Source: Pseudomonas sp. N3-W
Lineage (GTDB): Bacteria; Pseudomonadota; Gammaproteobacteria; Pseudomonadales; Pseudomonadaceae
Direction of reading: 5' to 3'
Assembly (NCBI RefSeq): GCF_024970185.1
Contig: NZ_CP103965.1
Span: 6,467,001-6,531,000, forward strand
Length of the DNA stretch: 64,000 nt
Shown here: positions 28,100 through 36,563 of the stretch, one piece after another
Layout of the letters: the number at the start of each line of letters is the position of its first letter
How positions within the stretch are numbered: the stretch's first letter is position 1
The notes under the pieces: generated by a model
Seen by the model: the letters and a program-made list of their open reading frames with translations, nothing else
What the model was told of the DNA's origin: nothing
Databases searched by the model: none
Translations under genes and position numbers: made by a program

Positions 28100-28843
28100 T
28101 TATTTTTTATCGGGAGCCTTAGCCAATTGGCGCGCCCGCTCGATAGTCGCCCGAATCAAACAATCATCGGAATACTCGCCAAAAACCGACTTGTGAGATT
28201 TAGCATCTGGCTGGCACTCTGCATCTCGAAACTTTATCCATGCTCGCTGTGCTTCTCTCAAACCCTTCTGAGCATTATCGTCGAGACGAGTCAATCGATC
28301 CCGATATACAGAGTTGAGTAAAGCATCTGCGTCGACAAGCGCTACATCAAGTGCGCCGCTGGTAGAGGACGGCCATTCCACATCAGCCAATGCCTGTTTT
28401 TCCTCATTATTCCAATTGTAAAACCCGTTTTCTTCTACCTTTATTAAAGCAGATCGTCCGTAATGATTCGTCGGATCACTCTTGCTGACTTCCGAACGAT
28501 AAACAATTTCAAGATATATTGGATCATTTACGCGTTCAGGATCATTTAAGAGTGTTTGCCGAACAACAGTCCTCTGCTTTTTATTTTCGGTAATCTCTAC
28601 CGAAAAGCAAGGATCCGGGCCAGGGCGCTCAGGTGACTTAACTCGCTCTAAACAAAGCTTACGGTTTGCCATAGGCATAGTATCGTCCCCTCCCCCAATA
28701 TCTGTAACTCTTACAAGCAATCGAATTTCCGGATCTTGAGAGAAATCCGCCTGAAGAACAGTCGCGACCATAGTGCCTTCTGCTTTAACAACACACGATA
28801 GCAACGACAGAAAAATAACAACGTAAAACCTTGAGATAGACAT
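28100..28843 (-). CDS. Secreted protein with C-terminal LprI domain (putative immunity protein)
   Basis: The 247-residue protein has a signal peptide to about residue 21 (VVIFLSLLSCVVKA). The first 150 residues are unassigned. The last 80 form a LprI/DUF1311 unit with AQRAWIKFRDAEC and a second Cys in DDCLIRATIERARQLA. This is the same core motif as in the proteins at 25614-26981 and 31210-31803. It is AT-rich compared with the tss genes and is preceded by a 106-base gap, so it might have its own promoter. Confidence 0.6.
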   Translation of the reverse strand: MSISRFYVVIFLSLLSCVVKAEGTMVATVLQADFSQDPEIRLLVRVTDIGGGDDTMPMANRKLCLERVKSPERPGPDPCFSVEITENKKQRTVVRQTLLNDPERVNDPIYLEIVYRSEVSKSDPTNHYGRSALIKVEENGFYNWNNEEKQALADVEWPSSTSGALDVALVDADALLNSVYRDRLTRLDDNAQKGLREAQRAWIKFRDAECQPDAKSHKSVFGEYSDDCLIRATIERARQLAKAPDKK

Positions 28844-28949
28844 TTCTTACGCCTTATAAAAACAAAAAAATCAACAACCTGAAACCGACCAGATTAATTT
28901 GTTAACGACAAACACTAAAACATATAAACCTGCTGCTTTTAGTTCCAAG

Positions 28950-29690
28950 TCACTGGGGAAACTTAACAGATTCCAATGTCATCTTTATTTCATCAAGAAT
29001 TTTGTGATCAAGCGATAGCTGTTTAGATCCATTTCCAGCGGCACCAATCAAAACATTATTGCCCTGGACAAGGCAAAAGCTTATGCGAGCAAAACTGTCT
29101 TTATCCCTATTTTTAAATCCGAACATAAACCCTGACCAATCAGTACCAGTCAGTTGCTGAAAAATATACTCTTCTGGCCTCCCTGCATTTTTGGTTGGAA
29201 CCCAACCACTTGCTGTAAGAGTCGCTGGACACTTAAGACTATTAGCTTGTTTAATATCTTGGAGTTCTGGGCTTATATTTTCTGAATCAATACTTACCGG
29301 GGAGCCTTGCAGATCAAAATCCTCTATCCCGTCACACATCAATCCAAACCATTTTGATTTAGGATCACCATTTTTCTTGAAGCTCCAATCGTATCCAGCC
29401 GACATTTCTGCCTGCTCCAGATACGGCCAACTGTTATCAGTGGGTTTTGTATTCGACTCAAGAAATACAACATCTGGCGTATTAAATTTCACATATTGGT
29501 TCTCAAGTAAAACCATAGAGTAGTTACAGTTCCCTTGATGTATTGCTGCTACTGTTTTCCCAGAAGCAAAAGCAGAGTAGCCTGTTTCATCTCCTACATT
29601 CACGACTGTGTCTGCTAGATTAGAAGAAAAAGCTGATGTCGAGATCAGACACATAGCTGCAAGCACGTACCGTCCACATTTTTCTTTCAC
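28950..29690 (-). CDS. Secreted protein of unknown family, partner of the GH19 cassette
   Basis: A 246-residue protein whose GTG start shares one base with the TAG stop of the GH19-like gene, so the two are translationally coupled. It has a signal peptide (VLAAMCLISTSAFS, cleavage near residue 22). The mature part has a few Cys and no domain I recognise; DWSFKKNGDPKSKWFGLMCDG and TDWSGFMFGFKNRDKDSFARI are the most ordered-looking parts. Export plus tight coupling to a cell-wall hydrolase makes it the best candidate for that enzyme's cognate periplasmic immunity protein. Confidence 0.55.
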   Translation of the reverse strand: MKEKCGRYVLAAMCLISTSAFSSNLADTVVNVGDETGYSAFASGKTVAAIHQGNCNYSMVLLENQYVKFNTPDVVFLESNTKPTDNSWPYLEQAEMSAGYDWSFKKNGDPKSKWFGLMCDGIEDFDLQGSPVSIDSENISPELQDIKQANSLKCPATLTASGWVPTKNAGRPEEYIFQQLTGTDWSGFMFGFKNRDKDSFARISFCLVQGNNVLIGAAGNGSKQLSLDHKILDEIKMTLESVKFPQ

Positions 29691-30646
29691 TATTCAATTC
29701 TCCGACGAACAAAGTCTTGCGGTGTATTGGATGAGGCGCTAGTCGATGTAGTAAAACTCAAAGCATCCAACAAAACTACTTGTGCATTTGCAAAGGCAAG
29801 GAAGCGCGCTTGAACACCCCATATGGCACTAAAATTCGATGAAGGTGAGCCACGATTCACTGTCGCCGCAACATTCCCGAACGCAGAATTTTCGTAGTAA
29901 TGTTTTGTTTGTGCATTCGTTGCCAAGGTTTTCAACGTACTGCTTGAGGTCGTGTAATAGCCATCGGCTTGTTTGGAGGATCCTGACCATGCCCAATAAG
30001 CGCCAGCACTGTTTGCAGCATCATATGAATTTTTTACAGTGTCTCGCTTTGCAATAATGGCTTGGGGGATCCCAGTTGATGCATCACTTAGCGAGTTTGT
30101 TGGGTCATACATAGATTTGTTCCCAGCAGCATCTATGGGACGATTATTGTTTGCCATCGTTGTATGAGTTGCCAAAACCTGCTGAACTTGTGAGCTAACC
30201 ACCTCCCCTTTGAACTCCCAGTATTTAATATAATTACTAGCATGAGTTAACTGCAAGAAGCCTCTACCATCCCAAGGCTTATACCAATACGGACTGCCCT
30301 CTTGAAATTTTTGATACCATTGAGTTTCCTGCGTTGCATTGCCAAAAAAACACGCTAACCGCACAGGAGTCACAACTAAAAACTTACGTAACGCTTTATT
30401 TAAATCGTTTCGACGCGTTAGAGCATCTGCAGTTGATTTCGAAAGCACACTCGCTGCACCATCTAGGCTTACCGACTCCCACTGCCATGTAGCCGCTTTC
30501 CGCAGGGAGTTCATAGGTAACAATTGAACAAGTTCATTTCGACTCAACCAACTGCATTTCCTAAATGCTGCAACGAACTCTCTTGGAGGCATGTGCCAAT
30601 GCTTACTATTAATCCCGTCGAGAGCAGCATCCTCCCAGAACCCCAA
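29690..30646 (-). pseudogene. GH19-like peptidoglycan hydrolase cassette, 5'-truncated (orphan T6SS effector C-terminus)
   Basis: The frame from a TTG at 30646 encodes 318 residues with a chitinase/lysozyme GH19-like core: GNATQETQWYQKF with Glu107, then KPWDGRGFLQLTHASNYIKYW. The homologous-looking sequence continues upstream in the same frame as VRTALNYAYDKLKSHQQA until a TAG at about 30707, with no good start codon. Residues 2-28 match a linker in the full effector at 31785-34439. So this looks like a toxin domain without its delivery part. It could still be expressed from the TTG. It has no signal peptide. Confidence 0.6.
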
Positions 30647-31209
30647 AGCTTGCTGATGACTCTTTAGTTTGTCATATGCATAGTTTAGTGCTGTACGAAC
30701 CTTGAACTACCTTACCCTGCAAATATTTTTCTTCGCATTGAGCGAAGGTAACATAGGTCAAACACTGACAAAAAATGAAAGTGTCAAACTTAGGCATCGG
30801 GGGTACCCAATTATTAAAAGACCATAAGTTTGGCAAGTAATTGACATCTGATATTCCTATCGGCTGATGCAATTAGCCCACTACTCATTAACTGCAAGTT
30901 ATCAGCAACACTTCCTGCCTGAGCAACCTCCCAACATTTCACACTGCCCTGCTTTACTTAAAAATACAAAAAGGGACGGTTTTATTTGCAGACAGATAAT
31001 GACGCAGCCACCACTTAATAAATCTTCCCTCCTACAATTACCAAAGCCTTTAAACCCCGAATAACTGCCGGAGCTATTATCATGGGGAAAAGAAAAGGCG
31101 CTAGAAAACAATACACCCCATAAATTCCCCCCTTTTAGCTCAACCCGCCTTGCGCCTTATCAAATATATGAAGAGGTATCAGAGCCTTCAAATACTGGCT
31201 GACGCCAAC
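30647..31209 (-). other. AT-rich gap with decayed coding traces
   Basis: A 563-base stretch between the LprI gene and the GH19 cassette. It holds only short frames (for example a 66-codon frame ending near 30672, and a Cys-rich 69-codon frame at 30902-31111) without convincing ribosome sites or domains. The end nearest the GH19 gene carries the upstream extension VRTALNYAYDKLKSHQQA in frame. It is best read as the remains of a recombination junction. Confidence 0.5.
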
Positions 31210-31803
31210 TTAATAAATTGGCATCTGAAACCGCATACGCGCCATACATCTATCAGCAGTTTCACCATATAACTTCTCAGTCATGGCGCAATTATTTTCT
31301 GCGTACTCCTTCCATGACGGTCCAAAATCTGTGTCTCCGCCTACGTATTCAACAGCCTTAGAGTAATTCATAGCAGTAGTTTTCTCATTGACCACTGAGA
31401 CAGCTTTGTAAAATCCATCACCAATTACACCGGTGCGCAGATACACGAGTTCATTCAAGCGGAAGCTCGTAAACTGCTTAATGCAGGAAAGCTTATCTAT
31501 CGGCGACTCTTCACCAGTAGCCCCATCTCCTTCATTCGCACAGTAACTTTCTTTCAGTTTAATCCAGCTTTTTTGCGCACTCAGCAATTCGGGTCTAGAT
31601 GATGGATCCAATTCGGATGATAATGCCTTATATTGTTCATTAAGAAGTTTATCAATTTTTGCGAACGACTGCTGCGAACAGCTGATAATGTCAGGGTTAG
31701 TTAAATTCGTGGCGCTACAATTAGCATCCGCCAGTGCATTACCCGCGGAAACAGACAACACACAGACAACACATATTTTATTAATCACTTCCAGCAATTG
31801 CAT
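31210..31803 (-). CDS. Secreted LprI-domain protein, probable immunity to the adjacent lysozyme effector
   Basis: The 197-residue protein has a signal peptide ending near residue 25 (SVSAGNALA). Its DUF1311/LprI domain has SCSQQSFAKIDKLLNEQYKA and AQKSWIKLKESYC, with further Cys forming likely disulfides. Its ATG lies 19 bases inside the end of the effector gene, so translation is coupled. LprI proteins inhibit lysozyme, and the effector ends in a lysozyme-like domain, so the pairing makes biochemical sense. This is inference from fold and context. Confidence 0.7.
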   Translation of the reverse strand: MQLLEVINKICVVCVLSVSAGNALADANCSATNLTNPDIISCSQQSFAKIDKLLNEQYKALSSELDPSSRPELLSAQKSWIKLKESYCANEGDGATGEESPIDKLSCIKQFTSFRLNELVYLRTGVIGDGFYKAVSVVNEKTTAMNYSKAVEYVGGDTDFGPSWKEYAENNCAMTEKLYGETADRCMARMRFQMPIY

Positions 31804-34439
31804 TTTAAAGCCTCCTCAAAAAAAACCGCTTCTTTTTCACGCCTTGTCGCTACCCCGGCCGTTTGAGGATCATTCTCCCAAAGCCTTTTCATACTACGAA
31901 GTCGTGAAGGAATAAGCTCAGGTTTGTCGCTATCAAAATCTTCTTTTATTTGCTTCATTTCTATACGCTTCTGTGCCTTAGCCGGAGTATTTCCGGTTAG
32001 TGCATTCCCTCTATTCACTACAAGAGAGAGCAGCACCCCCTGACAGTCAGGGTGCAGATTTATGGCCTTGGGATACACATCAACAACTTGCTGAGCATAT
32101 CTTTTCTTCATAATAACCGCCAATTTAAGAGCATTATCCTTACTAATTGATATAGAACTTACGTTATGAACATAATCCCTGGCATCCTGACCTTTTTTAC
32201 CCAAAGCGCCTTTCAAACTCTCGATTTCATCTGCTGTATAAAGATCTTTAAGCTCCGCATCTACTCTGGCAGCCGTTTGCTGCCCAAGATCATAGCCGTA
32301 GCCTATGGTTATACCGCTATTGTCATCGGTCAAGGCGTACGGATGCTCCCTGTACGCCTCAATCGCGAGAAGAAACTCAAATAGCTTTTTGGATACAACA
32401 TATGGCCCAACCGTCGTATCTAAGGTATAGACCTCTGACTTACACTTCTCCGGACATCCTGACAAAAATCCAGCCAATAGCCCGAGTGGGTGAATGTGCT
32501 GAATATTAATGTCGCTGGTGATGCCATGTTGCCCGATCAGCTTGTCCCACCAACTCAGGCGTTCAATACGCGCCTTCTCCTCAACCCACTCCTTATGCGG
32601 ATTCGAATCGCTGTGCCCCATTAGTTCATCCAAGGAGTCCCACTTTGATTGCTTATATTGCCACTCACTCTCATAACGCGTGACCATCTGAGATATAGGC
32701 TGGGAGAACCAAGGTTTTCCTAATGCTTCTTTTATTTCAGAGGGGGTAAGTTTTTTATTGCCATTTTTATCCAGTATTTTATACAACTGCTGCTTCGCAG
32801 GGCCATCGTTGGCGGTTCCTACGTTCGGCAGGTACGTCGCTCGCTCCTCTTCAGTCAGACTTTCCTGAGCATGAAGGAATGCAGCCAGGTGATCCACATT
32901 GCTAACGGTTTCTTCGATGAAACTGAAGCCATCCCACTCAAAAGGCGAATGACGCGACAAAGTCGTGTCTGGCTCAGCAAACCAACCGTTGATCTCGTTA
33001 CCATTCGCATCGCCCAACAGCCCCTCCAAACGCCACCAAAACGTGTAGGTGGTGTTTCCTCCCATCACAACCGGCACCTTAATTTTCTTCTCAGCAGGTA
33101 AAGCCTCGAGGACCCCGACAGGAACGAAAAAGTCATAACCGACCTCTGTGTGAGGGTCTGTCACTTTGGGCGGATTAGTAGCGTTCATGCCTTGTGAGTG
33201 AGTGATCAACGAACTGCCTTTGGGGATCTTCAGCAGTGTCTTCTCAGTCGCCGGCAAGCTGGTGGCCTTGGACTTGCTGAGTTCGGTAAACGCCTTGACG
33301 TCCTCACAGCTGAAAACTTCCAGGTGCAACAGGTTCTTGGGTGCTGGATCAGAGTGGTTCTGATATTTCCCAACGTGCCCAATCAAGCTCCCAGCCTTGA
33401 TCGGAAATGGTCGTTCTAGCAGATGGACAGCATTTTTCTCTGCCGGCTCATTTTTCGTTTCAAGCAATCCTTCCCACACATAGCCGAGTATGCCGTTGGA
33501 AGCAGTCAACTGAGGGACGGGGTTACCGGCAACAATTTCTAGCAACTTCTGATACTTGCCGCTTGAACCTTCATTGCCGATTTTCACTTGAGTGCCAATT
33601 GGCAGAATGGCTGTCGTCGCACTCGACTGGTTAGCCGCTGCAAGCACGGCAAGCCCTTTCTGAGGCGGAGTCATTGGGTCTTTTGCAGCACTGCCGATGA
33701 CGTAGCTGTTGGGTGTTGCACTCGCAGTCATTTCTCGTTTGAAGACCCAGCCTGTTCCCGGTGGAACGTTGGCATCAGCGGGCGTGACACTCACCACTTT
33801 GAGCCACCCATGATCCTCTTCGCCGGTTTCAACAACAGTGCCTCGAGGCAATACGGTCAATACATTGTTATAGCCTGGTTTACCGCTGCGTTCCTGACGA
33901 ACCCTAAGGCCGAGGATTGGGTCGTTCGCAGTTGATTTAACTTGCCATGTGCCACCGCTCCAGAACGCTGGTCGGCCCAAGCCCGGCGTTAATTTGTAGG
34001 TGCCCCAATCCAACAGATGCATATAAAGACTGAAAAAAGTCAGACTCGGCCCAGGAGCAGCGGCCGCTGGTTGGGCGCCTGCTGCAGGGGCTGGCGCTGG
34101 AGGAGTGGGGACCTCAAGACGATGCTTGACCAACACAAACCCCGTTGAATAAACGGAATGCGCCGTACCATAGTCAGATTTCGGATAAGCCTCATCAATC
34201 CGATACGCCACAACCTCCCCGTCAGCGATGCATCTGACTTCCGTCAAATCATGCACCAGACCAGTATCCTCATCAAAGTGAACACCGCCATGCCAAAGAC
34301 CGTTGGCACCTAGCGGGTAATAACCGTCCTTGGCCTTGGCCAGCGCCTTATAAAACTGCTGCGGATCGGTCGCTTCTGCGGTGCCTACTTTCAGCGGATA
34401 CGACCACTTCTCTACTTTGCTTGTTGTTGTCTCAGTCAT
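31785..34439 (-). CDS. Multidomain T6SS cargo effector: M23-like region, EF-hand, lysozyme-like C-terminus
   Basis: The 884-residue protein starts at the ATG at 34439 (MTETTTSKVEKW); a TTG two codons earlier is less likely. The N-terminal part (about 30-170) resembles an M23/lysostaphin-type fold (GGVHFDED, VRCIADGEVVAYR, VLVKHRL, SLYMHLLDW), though its metal ligands are not clearly conserved. SH3-like segments follow (about 170-350). Residues 557-568 (DKNGNKKLTPSE) form an EF-hand loop. A linker, LSWWDKLIGQHGITSD to LLAGF, spans 628-658. The C-terminus is like T4 lysozyme/pesticin with E694, D705 and T711 (FLLAIEAYREHPY, SGITIGYGYDLG). There is no signal peptide, and it lies 53 bases downstream of vgrG, so VgrG-dependent delivery is likely. 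Confidence 0.75.
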   Translation of the reverse strand: MTETTTSKVEKWSYPLKVGTAEATDPQQFYKALAKAKDGYYPLGANGLWHGGVHFDEDTGLVHDLTEVRCIADGEVVAYRIDEAYPKSDYGTAHSVYSTGFVLVKHRLEVPTPPAPAPAAGAQPAAAAPGPSLTFFSLYMHLLDWGTYKLTPGLGRPAFWSGGTWQVKSTANDPILGLRVRQERSGKPGYNNVLTVLPRGTVVETGEEDHGWLKVVSVTPADANVPPGTGWVFKREMTASATPNSYVIGSAAKDPMTPPQKGLAVLAAANQSSATTAILPIGTQVKIGNEGSSGKYQKLLEIVAGNPVPQLTASNGILGYVWEGLLETKNEPAEKNAVHLLERPFPIKAGSLIGHVGKYQNHSDPAPKNLLHLEVFSCEDVKAFTELSKSKATSLPATEKTLLKIPKGSSLITHSQGMNATNPPKVTDPHTEVGYDFFVPVGVLEALPAEKKIKVPVVMGGNTTYTFWWRLEGLLGDANGNEINGWFAEPDTTLSRHSPFEWDGFSFIEETVSNVDHLAAFLHAQESLTEEERATYLPNVGTANDGPAKQQLYKILDKNGNKKLTPSEIKEALGKPWFSQPISQMVTRYESEWQYKQSKWDSLDELMGHSDSNPHKEWVEEKARIERLSWWDKLIGQHGITSDINIQHIHPLGLLAGFLSGCPEKCKSEVYTLDTTVGPYVVSKKLFEFLLAIEAYREHPYALTDDNSGITIGYGYDLGQQTAARVDAELKDLYTADEIESLKGALGKKGQDARDYVHNVSSISISKDNALKLAVIMKKRYAQQVVDVYPKAINLHPDCQGVLLSLVVNRGNALTGNTPAKAQKRIEMKQIKEDFDSDKPELIPSRLRSMKRLWENDPQTAGVATRREKEAVFFEEALKCNCWK

Positions 34440-34492
34440 TACCAATTACCTGAATTCTAATCCCTGGTGGCTTGGAGCGCCGTCGGTGTCTA

Positions 34493-36535
34493 TTAACCGG
34501 AAAAATTGAGCATTCGTTTCGGTTTGCGCTTGATCTGCTCCTCGGGCGAATTCCCCAACGCCTGATCCATCAAACTCCCCGCCTTATCCTGATCCGCAGC
34601 CCCCGGCAGCACCGGTGGCTTGATCCCGATCCCCGTCCCATTCCCCGCAGACCCACCGGCATTGATCTTCACCACCGGCCCGACCACGGTCACGCCGCTG
34701 GCGTCGAGTTTAATAAAGCTCCCGCCCGCCTTGATCGTCAGTTCCATCCCGGCCTCGATGACGATCTTGTCCCCGGCCTTGAGGTGGATCTCTTTCCCCG
34801 CGCTGGTCAGTTGCGCAGTGCCCAGTTTGACGTGTTGGTTCTGCCCAATGGTCAGGTGGTCGTCCATGCGGACTTCGACTTTGCGGTCGGCGATGGTGGT
34901 GCGGTGTTCTTCGGCTTTGAGTTCGGTGTAGGTGTTTTTCTCTACGGTGTCGTGGCGTTCGTTGCCGACGCGGATTTTCTGGTCGTGTTCGATGTTTTCA
35001 TCCCAGTCGCGTTGGGCGTGGATGAAGATTTGTTCGGCGCCTTTTTTGTCTTCGATGCGCAGTTCGTTGTAGCCGCCGCCACCCGGGGAGCTGAGGGTTT
35101 TGAAGACGGTGCGGGTTTTGTTGGCCGGCAGTTCGTACGGGACCTGGTTTTCCTTGTGGTACAGGCAGCCGGTCACGAGTGGCTGGTCGGGGTCGCCTTC
35201 GAGGAAGGTGACGAGTACTTCCATGCCCACGCGCGGGATGCTGATCGCACCGTAGCGGTCGCCGGCCCAGGAACTGGAGACGCGCAGCCAGCAGCTGGTT
35301 TTGTCGTCGGCCAGGCCTTCGCGGTCCCAGTGGAATTGCACTTTGATGCGGCCGTATTGATCGCAGTGGATTTCTTCGCCTTTGGGGCCGGTGACCATGG
35401 CGGTCTGGCTGCCGAGCACGCGGGGTTTGCTGTGTTCCAGCGCGGGGCGGTAGAACACGGCCCATGGCGTGCACAGGAAGCGGTTGCGGTAGCCCTGGTG
35501 GAAGTCGTCCTTGTTGGCGGTGGTGTCGCTGGTCACCGACTCTTCCAGGACTTGCGGCTGTTTGCCTTCGTGGACGATTTCGGTCAGCAGCCAGAGGTCG
35601 TTCCACTCGGTGCGCGGGTGGTCGGAGATTTCCAGGAAGTGGCCGCTGTTGAGCGTGGTCTGGTCGCCCCAGCCTTCGGCTTGCTGGTAGTCGGCGCGGT
35701 GGCGTTCCAAGGCTCGCTGGCTGAGGAACTTACCGCGTGCGCGGTCGAGGAAGCGGCCCGGATAATCGTAGTCTTCGAGGTCCGGTTCGGTGCTTTCGCC
35801 CTCGGGTTTGTAGGCGGCTTCGAGTTGCAGGTTGGGCTTTTCGAAGTCGTAGTCGCGACGGGTGACGCGGCTGGTGCGGGTTTCCAGGCGCAGCTTGAAG
35901 CCCTTGATCACCGGCTCGTCAGCGACCATGCCGCTGCCCTGCACATAGGCCGTTGGCTGGCCGAGTTTGGGGAACACGGTCTGGTCGTCGCCGAACACCA
36001 GCAGGTGGGCTTTTTCGCTGTGCTGGAAGTGGTAGTGAATGCCTTCTTCTTCACACAGGCGCTGGACGAAGTGCAGGTCGGTTTCGTCGTACTGCACGCA
36101 GTAGTCGCGATCCGGGCACGGCTGGCTGAGCTGGAAGCTGTAGGCGTTGCTCTTGATGCCATGCTCGTCGAGGATCAGCGCGATGATTTTCGGCGCCGAC
36201 ATCTGCTGGTAGATGCGCTGGTTGGTGCGGTGATGCAAGTATTGCAGCTGCGGCACCAGGGAGATTTTGTAGCGGGTCAGGCGCTTGCCGGCATCGCCCT
36301 GGGCGACGCGGTAGATCTGGCCGTGAATGCCCGAACCCTGCGGATCGAACGCGAGGAACGCCTGCTTGTGCAGGAGTTTTTCCAGGTCCAGATCGGGGTT
36401 TTCGCTGACCAGTTCCAGGTCGAAGCGATACGCCTGGCTGATGCCTTCGGTGCCGGTGAACGACAGCACTTGCAGATCGCCCACGTAGTCATCGACGGTC
36501 AGGCTGAAATGCGTTTCGTTAGCTGAGTTGAACAT
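34493..36535 (-). CDS. vgrG: T6SS spike protein VgrG
   Basis: The 680-residue spike trimer subunit has a gp27-like base (about 1-380, with HFSLTVDDYVGDLQVLSFTG and FVQRLCEEEGIHYHFQHSE) and a gp5-like OB domain (EIHCDQYGRIKVQFHWDREG, SSWAGDRYGAISIPRVGMEV). The beta-helical needle (VEKNTYTELKAEEHRTTI...) ends in a short basic tail with KPKRMLNFSG. No enzymatic extension is fused, so toxins must ride as separate cargo. AGGGAG precedes the ATG. It follows the kinase gene by 28 bases. Confidence 0.95.
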   Translation of the reverse strand: MFNSANETHFSLTVDDYVGDLQVLSFTGTEGISQAYRFDLELVSENPDLDLEKLLHKQAFLAFDPQGSGIHGQIYRVAQGDAGKRLTRYKISLVPQLQYLHHRTNQRIYQQMSAPKIIALILDEHGIKSNAYSFQLSQPCPDRDYCVQYDETDLHFVQRLCEEEGIHYHFQHSEKAHLLVFGDDQTVFPKLGQPTAYVQGSGMVADEPVIKGFKLRLETRTSRVTRRDYDFEKPNLQLEAAYKPEGESTEPDLEDYDYPGRFLDRARGKFLSQRALERHRADYQQAEGWGDQTTLNSGHFLEISDHPRTEWNDLWLLTEIVHEGKQPQVLEESVTSDTTANKDDFHQGYRNRFLCTPWAVFYRPALEHSKPRVLGSQTAMVTGPKGEEIHCDQYGRIKVQFHWDREGLADDKTSCWLRVSSSWAGDRYGAISIPRVGMEVLVTFLEGDPDQPLVTGCLYHKENQVPYELPANKTRTVFKTLSSPGGGGYNELRIEDKKGAEQIFIHAQRDWDENIEHDQKIRVGNERHDTVEKNTYTELKAEEHRTTIADRKVEVRMDDHLTIGQNQHVKLGTAQLTSAGKEIHLKAGDKIVIEAGMELTIKAGGSFIKLDASGVTVVGPVVKINAGGSAGNGTGIGIKPPVLPGAADQDKAGSLMDQALGNSPEEQIKRKPKRMLNFSG

Positions 36536-36563
36536 TGCTTGCTCCCTGTTCGGTAGTCATCCG

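Noticed and set aside
30672..30872. 66-codon frame upstream of the GH19 cassette
   Set aside because: No ribosome site or domain; it is in a different frame from the GH19 homology that extends over its end.
34472..36526. Long plus-strand frame opposite vgrG
   Set aside because: The translation is Phe/Val/Ala-Asp repeats typical of an antisense shadow; VgrG on the minus strand is complete.
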